From Gonatopus flavifemur (taxonomy: Eukaryota; Arthropoda; Insecta; Hymenoptera; Dryinidae), in assembly GCA_018340375.1 (NCBI GenBank), contig JAFFJZ010000014.1:2046001-2110000 (forward strand): a stretch of 64,000 nt of DNA, in the 5' to 3' direction. Under the pieces are notes generated by a model. It saw only the letters and a list, made by a program, of their open reading frames with translations, made no database searches and had not been told where the DNA came from. Positions 32,155 to 41,857 of this stretch are shown here, one piece after another. Numbering within the stretch: the stretch's first letter is position 1; each line of letters opens with the position of its first letter. The position numbers and the translations under genes are program-made.

Positions 32155-33448
32155 CGAGGGTGGATTGATAAGTTTCCGGCCTGACCAAGAAAAACAACGT
32201 TTTTAAGAATTGTTTTTTTTGTATTTCTCAACATAATCTCCTCCAAGGCTGATACATTTCTCATAGCGGTGTTCTAGTCTAGTAATGCCATCTCTATAGA
32301 CTGATTCGTCAAGCTCCTCAAAATACCCATTTACAGTTTCGATTACTTCTTCATTGTCCGCAAATCTCTTACCGCCAAGCCATTTTTTGAGGTTAGGAAA
32401 CAGATAATAGTCACTCGGGGCTAGGTCTGGGGAGTAGGGAGGGTGCGGCATTAATTCAAACTTCAGATCGTTGATTTTAGCCATCGCAACGATTGACGTG
32501 TGCGCTGGTGCGTTATCGTGATGAAACAAGATTTTTTTCTTCGCCAGATGAGGTCGTTTAATTTTCACTTCGTGGCTCAAACGTTGCAATAAGTCTGCGT
32601 AGTATTGACCAGTGATAGTTTCACCCTTTTCAAGGTAATCAATGTATATAATACCTCTTGCATCCCAAAAAACAGTAGCCATAACCTTGTTCGCCGAAAA
32701 AATTGTTTTTGCCTTCTTTGGAGTTGGTTCCCCTGGTCCAATCCACTGTTTAGACTGTTCTTTGGTTTCAGGAGTGTAGTGGTGGACCCAAGTTTCGTCA
32801 CCGGTTACGAATCGACGCAAAAATTCGCTTGGATTACGCTTATACAACGCCAAATTGGCGGTAGAAATGTTCTTTCGAATCAATTTTTGGTCGACTGTTA
32901 ACAAACGCGGCACCCATCTTGCACAGAGCTTTTCCATATACAAATGTTGGTGCAAAATATTTTGTACACGTTCATATGATATCTTACAGGTCTCAGCTAT
33001 CTCATGAACTTTTAATCTGCGATCTTTCAGCACTATTTGATGGATTTTTTCGATCATATCTGGAGTTGTGACCTCAATGGGGCGTCCTGAGCGAGGCTCA
33101 TCAGAGGTGCTCACACGACCCTTTTTAAACTCGGAAACCCACTGCTTAACGGTTGAATATGATGGGGAGGATGTCCCCAGTGTCGAGTCCATCTCTTCTT
33201 TAATTTCCTCCGGCGTCAACCCCTTCAAATAAAAGTATTTGATGACAGCACGATTTTCCAGCTTTTCCATTTTTACGAAAAACACAGAGGCGTCTTGGTC
33301 AGCGTGCTCTCAAAACTAAACTAACATGGCGATCGGACTGAAACTATAGCTACAAGCTATCTAAGGATGGTACTATAGAACGCCACCTCAAGGTAGGCCT
33401 AGTGGCGCCATCTCTTGGTCAGGCCGGAAACTTATCATTCCACCTTCG
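32155..33448 (-). mobile_element. Apparently intact mariner element (1294 bp)
   Basis: The inverted repeats begin CGAGGGTGGATTGATAAG and CGAAGGTGGAATGATAAG, and both continue TTTCCGGCCTGACCAAGA. TA flanks (32153-32154; 33449-33450) are exact, and removal rejoins GACTATATCACTTC, the sequence present in the undisturbed left inverted repeat. It contains a full transposase. Length, ends and open frame are all those of a complete mariner. Confidence 0.93.
32203..33270 (-). CDS. Mariner transposase, full length, DD34D
   Basis: Cut-and-paste transposase of 355 codons starting at ATG 33270 (context AAAAATGG; a GTG five codons upstream also opens the frame). It has N-terminal paired helix-turn-helix DNA-binding regions (about residues 1-110: AVIKYFYLKGLTPEEI; VHEIAETCKISYERV) and the dimer-interface block WVPRLLT (119-125). 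Catalytic Asp are D158 in VTGDETW, D252 in FHHDNAPAH and D287 in YSPDLAPSDYYLFP, with 34 residues between the last two (DD34D). It ends GGDYVEKYKKNNS. No stop, frameshift or missing catalytic residue is visible, so it could be active or only recently silenced. It is encoded on the strand opposite to the transposon it landed in. Confidence 0.93.
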   Translation of the reverse strand: MEKLENRAVIKYFYLKGLTPEEIKEEMDSTLGTSSPSYSTVKQWVSEFKKGRVSTSDEPRSGRPIEVTTPDMIEKIHQIVLKDRRLKVHEIAETCKISYERVQNILHQHLYMEKLCARWVPRLLTVDQKLIRKNISTANLALYKRNPSEFLRRFVTGDETWVHHYTPETKEQSKQWIGPGEPTPKKAKTIFSANKVMATVFWDARGIIYIDYLEKGETITGQYYADLLQRLSHEVKIKRPHLAKKKILFHHDNAPAHTSIVAMAKINDLKFELMPHPPYSPDLAPSDYYLFPNLKKWLGGKRFADNEEVIETVNGYFEELDESVYRDGITRLEHRYEKCISLGGDYVEKYKKNNS

Positions 33449-33472
33449 TATCACTTCAAATGGACCACCCTG

Positions 33473-33685
33473 TATATGGTCTATATATAATGAGTATTAT
33501 AATGAGTATATGATAGTTGATATGAGTATTATTAGGATTCATATAAGCACATATATAGTTATATATGGAGCTATACATAACGACTTGAATTTTTATATAT
33601 AGTAAAAAATCTGATTAATTTTTTTCATATATAATCATCTCAAATTCAATGTATACCACTATATATAACTATATATGTGCATATA
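33473..33685. repeat. AT-rich CATATATGG-type spacer between two related transposons
   Basis: Contains TATATATGG, CATATATAGTTATATATGG and similar words shared with the arrays at 37.7-39.4 kb. Both DD41D-like elements use TA sites in this kind of DNA. Confidence 0.6.
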
Positions 33686-35886
33686 CAGGGTGTCCCATTT
33701 TAATTTTTATATCGGAATAACTGAAAAACGAGGAGTTTTGGAGGAAAATAGTTCCAACAGAAGTTGTGAGATTCCGAGGGGGACATCTGATGGTGACCTC
33801 GACTTTGGCCTCGGATCTGAACTTCAAGGTCATCCAGAGGTCAACTTTTGTTCCTTGAAAGAAATCCCCTATTTTTGACTGCAGATCCAGATTTGACGTT
33901 GAAAAACAAGAAACTTTTGTCTGAATCATTTTTCCGAATTCCGCACAGATGGCGCTCTAATCGATAAAAAATGAGTGTCATGAAACACTCGTATTGCTTT
34001 CTGTGTAAAACGACATTTAACTCTCCAGTGTTTTTTTTCAGCTTCTGAGGATTACCGTCGCCATTAGAGTTACCCAATGTGCACCACGAGGAGGTTGAAC
34101 GATCGGATCTTGCACATCTTCGTGGCCCTGAAAATTTGATGAAATCCCATGAGTAAAAATCCGAAGTGGTAAGATCCGGAAACCTAGCTGGGATTTTCCA
34201 TCGACCAATATTGACAATTATGTCTGTTCGTAGTACCGTTACTGTGGATTGTTGCCGAACACAAGTACACAACAATGCTTGTGTTTATCATGAACAAGAA
34301 AGTTCATACTAGAGCATTGTTTACAAACATAAGTGAAACGGAATGTTTAATATCCTTCATTCATTCACCAATTCTTTCCGATATACGATTCAAACTTGAA
34401 GAAGATCTTTGATCACTATTGTGAAGGTCTCATACCATGGATTATCTTCGGGTTGAAATACTTGATATTCTCCTGATACTAGGAGAATGTCGACGTAATT
34501 ACGCTGCAGCATCAAAATCGTATGGACAGAGGTATCCAAATAGACGCCAGCCTTCACTTCAGGTGATACGCTCAATAGAAAGACGAGTTAGAAGGATGAA
34601 TATCCCACGAGTCAGAAGGCGTTATGATGGAAATCGTATGGATGCACGCTATGTAGCCGTTTTAGGAATGATGCACCTGAATCCTCACGTTAGTACCAGA
34701 GAAATCCAGCACCAATTAGGTATCCCAAGATCAACGGCACACCGCATACTAAGATCTGGCAAATATCATCCATACCACATCACATTGGTGCAAGCAATCA
34801 GTGAAGATGATCTTAGACGTAGGGTTGAATTCGGTCAATGGGCCTCGGAGCAACCGCCTGGTTTTTTCAATTACGTGATGTTTAGTGATGAGGCAACATT
34901 TCGCAGTAACGGTGTTATAAACAAACATAATTGTCATCATTGGTGAATTGGAAATCCCAGATGGCATCGACAAGTTGACAATCAACATCGCTAGACTCTG
35001 AATGTGATCTCTACACACGGAACAGGATGTGGCTTCAACATAATGGGGCACCACCTCATAACGCTGCAATTGTCAGAAATGTCTTGAACACATCTTACCC
35101 ATACATATGGATTGGTCGCGGTGGATACATTGCCTGGCCGGCTAGGTCTCCGCATCTTATCCCTTTGGATTTTTACTTATGGGGTTTCATCAAAGATGTA
35201 GTTTATGAAAGACCACCAACGACCAGAGATGACATGAAACGCCGAATACGAACTGTCTGCCGAACAATTCCACGTCATGTGCTTTTGTCGTTAGAATCAC
35301 ATTTTCAGAGACGAATTAGGTTATGCCAACAGGTCAACGGTGCAAATATCGAACATTTGATACGGTGAATTCTCATACATATTGCAGAGCGTTTGTCGTG
35401 GAAAATTACACACCTCTATAGTCCAGACAATCGGCCCTTTTCAGGGCCACATAGATGTGCGAAATTCGATCGCTCAACCTCCTCGTGGTGCACATTGGGT
35501 AACTCTCATGGTGACGGTAATCCTCAGAAGGTGAAAAAAAACAACGGAGAGTTCAGTGCCGTTTCACACAGGAAGGAATACGAGTGTTTCATGAAACTCA
35601 TTTTTCATCGATTAGAGCGCCATCTGTGTGGAATTCGGAAAAATGATTCAGACAAAAGTTTATCCTTTTTCAACGTCAAATCTGAATCTGCAGTCAAAAA
35701 TAGGGGATTTCATTCAAGAAACAAAAGTTGACCTCTGAATGACCTTGGAGTTGAGATCCGAGGCCAAAGTCAAGGTCATCATCAGATGTCCCGCTGGGAA
35801 TCACACAACTTTTGTTGGAAACATTTTCCTCCAAAACTCCTTGTTTTTGAGTTGTTCCGATATAAAAATTCAAATGGGACACCCTG
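33686..35886 (+). mobile_element. Second DD41D-like transposon (2201 bp) with 450-bp inverted repeats, TA target site
   Basis: The ends are CAGGGTGTCCCATTTTAAT and its complement, flanked by TA (33684-33685; 35887-35888). The arms are very long (33686 to about 34135; about 35440-35886). Their inner parts contain inverted copies of the transposase C-terminus: the minus strand of the left arm reads FPDLTTSDFYSWDFIKFSG then SSWCTLGN, and the plus strand of the right arm reads SSWCTLGNSHGDGN. It is a cousin of the 14.6-kb element, with a shared CAGGGTG start and DUF4817-type transposase. Confidence 0.85.
34437..35368 (+). pseudogene. DUF4817-type DD41D-like transposase, broken
   Basis: It opens with MDYLRVEILDILLILGECRR, then NYAAASKSYGQRYPNRRQPS (DUF4817-like) and a second helix-turn-helix (HVSTREIQHQLGIPRSTAHR). 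The first Asp is in FSDEATFRSNGV. A stop follows at HHW*, and the region around the VNVWCGI strand is missing. Another frame resumes at 35027 with WLQHNGAPPHNAAIV, where the second catalytic Asp has become Asn. It continues with WIGRGGYIAW and the third motif SPHLIPLDFYLWG, with the same 41-residue spacing as the other element. It ends near IEHLIR. It is inactive by deletion, stop and active-site change. Confidence 0.85.
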
Positions 35887-36040
35887 TATAAATTCCAATA
35901 ATACTTATATAAACTTCAATAATTATATATAGACCATATATAATCCTCTTCCACTAGGGTTGTAAAAAAGGGTTATATATGCGGTACAAATGATTATCGG
36001 ATTTCATGAAAGTATTATTGAGATTCATATATAGTCATAT

Positions 36041-37525
36041 AGGACTTCCGGTAAGATGGCGAAGGTGTAAAGTCGGGTGAGAGTTAGCGGCAGAGAAAAG
36101 GGAAGTAGTGCGGTTGAAAAGTGGAAAAAGTAAGAAAAAGAGGAGTGAGGGTGAAAGTGTTGGTGGTTTACTTCATCCGTGGATAAAATTCAACTGAAGC
36201 AGTGAAAGGGAGGTGGTTGGTGAACGTCAAAAAGAAATTCAGGGAATTTCAAGACACGTGCTGAAGTGATGGAGAGAGGAGATTGAGAGACTCGTGGAAG
36301 AGAGGTTAAGAAGAAGAGAGGGAGAATGGGAGAAGGAGATCGCGGGGAAAATAAAGGAGGAGGGTGAAAAACAGAGAGAGGAGTTGATAACAAGAATAAC
36401 GGAGAAGATAGGAGAAATATTGGAGGAGTGGAAGGGAGACAGGGGAGCGGAAGTGCTGCCAACGGTGGAAGAAGGAGAACAGCCGCCAAGGGAGGGAGAA
36501 GGAATGCTGATAAGGAAGGTGAGCAAGGAGGATAAGGAAGATTGTAGGGAGAGAGGAGAGGAGTCGGCAAGGGAGAAAAGAGGAGATGAAGGTAAATCGG
36601 AGAGGTGCCATCTACCGGAAGAGGGGAGGAGCAGGAGTAGGGAAGAAGAGAAGCGAGAGGTGTAGGAGGTGGAAGAGCTGATAAGGGAGGGAAGCGTGGA
36701 GAATGAGGCAGACAGCGGAGAACGAGAGGAAGCGGCGGCAAGGAAGGAACGCGGAGGGAGAGGAGAGAAGAGTCAGAAACCGAGTGACAGGAGAAGAGAG
36801 AGCAGAGGGGGCGAGGAGGAGGAAGAGGAGTGGGAGAAGGCGAAGGAGAAGATGCGGACGAGGAGGGAAGAATGAGAAGAGAAAGATAAAATATGGAGGA
36901 GAAGAAACATCATCGTACGAGGATGAGGGATGAGAGCGTTGAAGGATAATGCGGGACTGCTGGAGGTGCTGGAGGAGAAGATGTGGCTAGGGATTCGAGC
37001 AGAGGAGATAAGAAGGATATGGAAGGAAGGAAGGGACGTCTGGATCAGATTGGAGAAAGAAGAGTATATAGAGGTGATTTGAGATAGAAGAGATGTGCTG
37101 AGGTCGTTCGGGATCTATATAGATAGAGACCTGGTGAGAGAGGGAAGATATAGATGGTAAAGAGGAAAGGAGAGAAACAACAGCACATAGGAGGAGGAAC
37201 GGCGGAAAGGAGAGTTAGAAAGAAGAGGACGGGAGCATAGGAAGGGAAGAAGACAACAAGCGAAGAAGAAGTTAGAGTGGGAGTGAGGGAGGGGAAGTGA
37301 GAAAAGGGAGTTTAATTAATGGAAAAGTGGAGGGTGGGAGTGGCGAGATATACGGAGTTTATTGTATATTGTTTCCAAGTATGTGAGGAGAGAAAGAATG
37401 GGTATTATGTTTATGTTTTTTTTGGAAGAAATGATATGTTTATTTTTTGTGTCTTTTGTTTGTGCATTGTGAGGGGCGGAGGTGGCGCCCTCAAACGGAT
37501 GTAAAAGGGCGCCGGTGGAATATGA
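36041..37525 (+). mobile_element. Internally deleted LINE: 5' end, ORF1 and 3' end, no RT
   Basis: It starts near CTTCCGGTAAGATGGCGAAG and is strongly purine-rich on the plus strand. It contains ORF1-like coding sequence and ends soon after a GC-rich hairpin at 37484-37513 (GGCGCCCT, 14-nt loop, AGGGCGCC), followed by GTGGAATATGAATATA. No reverse transcriptase is present between ORF1 and the 3' end. The minus-strand Pro/Ser/Leu-rich frames here are shadows of the purine bias. Confidence 0.65.
36294..37315 (+). pseudogene. LINE ORF1-like coiled-coil protein, frameshifted
   Basis: The first part (36294-36665) is Glu/Lys/Arg-rich with heptad-like spacing (RLRRREGEWEKEIAGKIKEE; EELITRITEKIGEILEEW). 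It continues in other frames, and from about 36950 it gives LEEKMWLGIRAEEIRRIWKE then GRDVWIRLEKEEYIEVI. That layout is typical of ORF1 nucleic-acid-binding proteins of insect LINEs of the R1/Jockey type. Stops near 36663 and 37080 break it. Family placement is inference from composition and order. Confidence 0.5.
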
Positions 37526-37679
37526 ATATATAATTACATACATACATATATAGTCATATATAGTGATGTATGTGACATTATATGGGAAGTTGTTTCGATT
37601 TGAGATATAGACCAATCAGTCCAGAATCTTCTGAAACCAAGAATGAATAGGTCGTGAGAGAGAGTGGGATGAATACCCT

Positions 37680-38062
37680 AAAGTGAAGAGTAAAAATGAA
37701 TCATATGAGAACATACATAAGGCATATAGAAACCATACATGGTCATATATGACCATATATAATTCATACGCAATCCATATTAAATCCGTATATGATCATA
37801 TATGGCCCATATAGAATCCATATATGACCTTTCGATGCAAGACTTTCCCATACATGTGAAAAAATTCTGTCACATATGAAATATTCTTCGTATATGGGTT
37901 TTATATGGATTACATATGAGTCTTATATGATCATATATGGATCACATATGGATTAAATATGGATTGTATATGATTCTATGCATTTTCATATATGAATCAT
38001 ATATGAATTTTATATGTATTATGTATGAATTATGTATGGGTCATATATGTTCGTTTTTTACT
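37680..38062. repeat. CATATATGG / CCATATATG-rich foldback array
   Basis: Dense variants of TCATATATGGATC, with a partially inverted pair at the edges (AGAGTAAAAATGAATCATATG left; CATATATGTTCGTTTTTTACT right). Related to the array at 39068-39417. Probably a MITE-like element built of short palindromes. Confidence 0.55.
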
Positions 38063-38369
38063 AGGCTAATTGATCCCAAGCAATTCCCATACATTCCAAA
38101 TGATATTCTGAATTAAAATCGCGAGTTTCTTCAAATCATTGTCAACTGAATGAATAAGAATTTCCTGAGACGAAAAAAAATGGGTCGTTAAAGTAACGTT
38201 TTTATCGTAGTCAACTCATAAATTTGATCGAACACTGTTGCGGATTACTGAACAATTTTTGTAAAATCTGTTTCTGAACAATTAAAACTAATAGATTGAA
38301 AATCTTTTAAAAGCACAGTTTTGAAATCACGTTTTTCCTTGACTCTTATGTTTCCTAACTCATGAATGC

Positions 38370-39715
38370 TCATAGCGAAACTGCTTGGCCTGCGGAATTG
38401 TGACTATTGGAAGAAGGATATCTGGTTGGGGGATGAACATCCACAGGAGAAAAAAATTTTACAATTTGCTTGAACAATTATTGTTCGAACAACTTATTGG
38501 AAATATCAATTCACGTGAATGAAAACCCCGGAACCGTATTCTACGGAAAATTCCATGCAAGATCGGTAGTTAAGAAAATTTTGACCCATCGCAATTGTTA
38601 TATCCATAAAAAATTAGATTGAGCCCTTTTTTACTCAAAATTATTCTAAGCACAACCACTCATATTCTGATCTTCTCGTATGATATGAAATTTCCTCGTC
38701 CAATCAATTCCAACATCCAGTAAAATATCCTGATTCAACTAGTCACTTTTTTCATGGGCTAAGAACTTTCGCTGTGGGTTCAAACGGTGATGGAGGATTT
38801 GAAATTGTTTATACTTTTCATTCACAACAATCGCGATGGCCAAAAATCTTCCGAAGCACCGATTCTTACATGCAATTTTTCTTAGAATATGATTCCGGGA
38901 TTTTCATCAACGTGAATTGATATTTTCCACAAATTGTTTGAAAAATAATTGTTGAAATAAATTGTGCAAAATTTTTTTTTATGCGGATGTTCATGCTCCA
39001 ACTAGACATCCTATTTCAACAATTGCTTCTTCCGTGAGCCGAGCAGTTTCGCCGTGGGCACCAACGTCCCTTGTAGAAATGAATCATATATGCGGCATTA
39101 ATGACCACACATGGTACATATATGATTTCACAGATTCATATATGACCCTTATATAATTCATATATGGGCCATATATGATTTCAGACATTCATATATGGGC
39201 CATACACATTTCATATATGGCGTTATGTTCCTTATATATGGGCCATGTTTGGTCCTGATATAGATTGAACAATCGTATATGAATTTTATATGGTCATATA
39301 TGCCACATATATGAATCACATATGATTTATATATGACCATATATGATTCGTACCAAGTCCATATATGAATCAAATACAGTTTATATATGGGCCATATATG
39401 AATCATTTTTACAAGGGGTGTATAAAGAATTCAAATTTGTTTATAATTTTCATTTACAACAATTGCGATGACTAAAAATTTTCCGAACCATCGTTCCTTG
39501 CATGAAATTTTCTGTAGAATACGATTTCGGGGTTTTCGTTCACGTGAATTGATATTTCCAACCAATTGTCCGAACAATAATTGTTCAAACAAATTGTGAA
39601 AAATTTTTTTTCATGCGGATGTTCATCCTTCAACTAGATATCCCATTTCCAATAGTTACTTTTTCCGTAGGCCGAGCAGTTTCGCAATAGGCATTAAAGG
39701 GTTAAATAAAGGATA
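38370..39715. repeat. Three copies of a roughly 260-bp repeat, one inverted
   Basis: A module containing CGAGCAGTTTCGCCGTGGGC, ATGCGGATGTTCATGCTCC, TCACGTGAATTGATATTT and TTTCATTCACAACAATCGCG-like words lies at about 38800-39060 (+), 39425-39715 (+) and 38370-38600 (-). The - and first + copies face each other, and the 350-bp foldback at 39068-39417 separates the two + copies. Confidence 0.7.
39068..39417. mobile_element. 350-bp foldback element, ends CCTTGTAGAAATGAATCATA
   Basis: The left end CCTTGTAGAAATGAATCATA is mirrored on the right by TATGAATCATTTTTACAAGG. The interior is a succession of imperfect TCATATATGGGCC and complementary words, so the whole element can fold. It lies between two direct copies of the 260-bp repeat. 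Confidence 0.65.
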
Positions 39716-40122
39716 TTACTATTAGAATATTTTCACAATATTTCATTTGCGACGAAGTTTACACATTTTTCATTGTACATTCTGAGAACATGACAAAATA
39801 TCAAATATACAACGTTTCAATTGAGAGATTGTCAGAATATGTTATACGGAATATTGTACTCACAATATTCATATAATATCGTAGAAATATTTCAAACAAA
39901 ATACTTCAAATGAGACATTTGTAATATTCTGGGAACATCGCTGAGACATTGTGTGCTATGCGGGTATTAGGGCAAGGAAAAGAGGACAACATGATAGGAG
40001 ATTTTGCGTTAGGAAAAAGAAATGAAAGAGGACAACGTTGAATCAAATTCTGTGGAAGCCATAAAATGGTTATTACCAACACATATTTCGAAAATCATTC
40101 AAGAAGAATCTATACTTGAAAA

Positions 40123-41731
40123 ATGCCAGGAGATACAGCAAGATACCAAATTGATTACATATCAGTGGAACAAAGATCTAGAAACCAAGTGAAAAGCTGT
40201 GGAACTTATCCAGGCGCGGATATAGATAGTGATCACAATATGTTGCTGATGAAATGTTCTCTGAAATTCAAATCTCTGAAGAACGAAAGGAAAATGCAAA
40301 AAAGATGGAATTTGAGGAATCTTAAACGAGAACAAACACAGGAGGCATTCAAAGTGATGTTGGACGAAAAATTGGAGGATCGACAAGAGGAAGACTTGGA
40401 AATAGACAGTAGATGGATGAATATAAAGGGGAATATACACCTATGTGCGGATGAAATTTTGGAGAACGATGGAGGAAAGCCTAAGAAACCATGGGTAACG
40501 GAAGAAATTCTCGATGTAATTAATGAAAGGAGGAAATACGAGAATGAGAGTACCGAACGAGACCCGCAGACATACAAGACACTGAGGAATAAAATAATAA
40601 GAGAATCAAGGAAAGCGAAAGAACAATGGCTAGAGGGAAAATGTCAGGATATAGGAGTAAAATTACATTTAGGGAAAATAGATGAGGCATATAGGATTTT
40701 TAGGAGATTTTTTGGACAAATGAAATCTAGGAGCAGTAAGATTAAAAATTCTCTAGGGGGGCAATTAATAAGAACGGAGGAGAAAATAGGACAATTGATT
40801 AATCATTTAGGAGGTCTGTATAGAAGGAGCGATGATATAGGATTGTTAGAGAGGGAGGAAGATGTCGATGAAGAAGGATTGGGAGATTCAATTTTGAGAT
40901 CAGAATTCGACAGGGCTTTAAGAAAATTGAAAAATAAAAAACCGCCAGGAATAGATGGCATAAGTGCGGACCTTATCAAAGCCTTCAGTCGAAGAACTCG
41001 TGACGCACTGTTTTGATTGGTCAGAGATATGTACGGAATAGGAGAAGTGACGAAAGATTTCCGGAAGAATAAAATTGTCGTCATTCCAAAAAAACAAGGA
41101 GCAGACAAATTCGAGAACTACAGAACGATTAGTTTAACTCCACATGCCTCGAAAATACTGACAAAAATTATATACAGGAGGATGAGAATAAAATAGAGAG
41201 TAGATGAGCAGCAGATCAGTTTGGTTTCAGGGAAAATAGGGGAACGCGGAAAGCAAGATTAGCACTCAGAACAGTAGTAGAGGAAAGTCCGTGTATATGG
41301 GTTTTGTAGATATACGAGAAGCATTCGATAATGTTGATTGGGAGAAAATGTTCACGATTTTGAAAAAGGTAGGAATCAATTTCAAGGAAGGGAGAATAAT
41401 ATATGAATCATATAAGAATCAAACCGCAATAATAGAAATGGAGGGTCAAAAAGGAGAAGCACAAATTAACAGAGGGGTGAGACAAGCATGCTCACTATCA
41501 CCATTGATTTTCAATTTATATATAGAAGAAGCGATGAACGAAATAAAGGAGCGAGTGCAATTGGAATCACAGTTTCAAGGTGAAAATGTGAGCATGTTGA
41601 GATTTGCGGATGAAATAGCTATATTAGCTACGAGTGGTGCTGAGTTAGAAAATACTCTCAACACTATGAAAACAATATTACTAGAAAACTATTGTATGCA
41701 TATACAATATTGGACAGAACAAAATTCATGA
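40123..41731 (+). pseudogene. RTE-like endonuclease/reverse transcriptase, frameshifted
   Basis: Frame one (40123-41016) covers the last endonuclease motif SDHN and the linker up to the RT fingers (LRKLKNKKPPGIDGISADLI). After a stop near 41014 other frames give IVVIPKKQGADKFENYRTIS. From 41291 comes GFVDIREAFDNVDWEKMF (palm, first Asp) and NRGVRQACSLSPLIFNLYIE. The catalytic tetrad is RFADEIAIL, so the second Asp of the usual F/YADD is Glu, a likely inactivating change. The remainder continues after the mariner at 43180-43679. Confidence 0.85.
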
Positions 41732-41857
41732 TTTTTACAACAGCGAAAACATCAAGCAGACCGGAGATCAAAATAGATGCAGAGACAATGCAGCAAGTGA
41801 AAGAATTCGAATATCTAGGAAGCATAATTAAAGGAAACGGTGAAAGCGAAAGAGATA

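Larger units (their letters stand above)
18904..33472 (+). mobile_element. 14.6-kb nested outer transposon, DD41D-like (DUF4817-type), TA target site
   Basis: The ends are CAGGGTGGTCCATTTGAAG and its complement, flanked by TA at 18902-18903 and 33473-33474. The left inverted repeat (18904 to about 19376) is matched on the right by 31113-31614, 32131-32154 and 33449-33472, which two later insertions separate. A transposase of the Tc1/mariner/IS630 group with an N-terminal DUF4817-like helix-turn-helix lies between, in four pieces: 19961-20100, 25523-25710, 27804-27992 and 28930-29367. Removing the Transib insertion and one copy of its target duplication rejoins pieces one and two in frame. Removing the second 935-bp copy rejoins pieces three and four in frame. 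Without the guests the element would be about 3.4 kb. Confidence 0.85.

Noticed and set aside
33669..34275. A 144-codon minus-strand frame as an independent gene
   Set aside because: It is the inverted copy of the transposase 3' region inside the left terminal repeat of the 2.2-kb element.
36190..36741. 183-codon Pro/Leu-rich minus-strand frame
   Set aside because: Antisense shadow of the purine-rich ORF1 on the plus strand.
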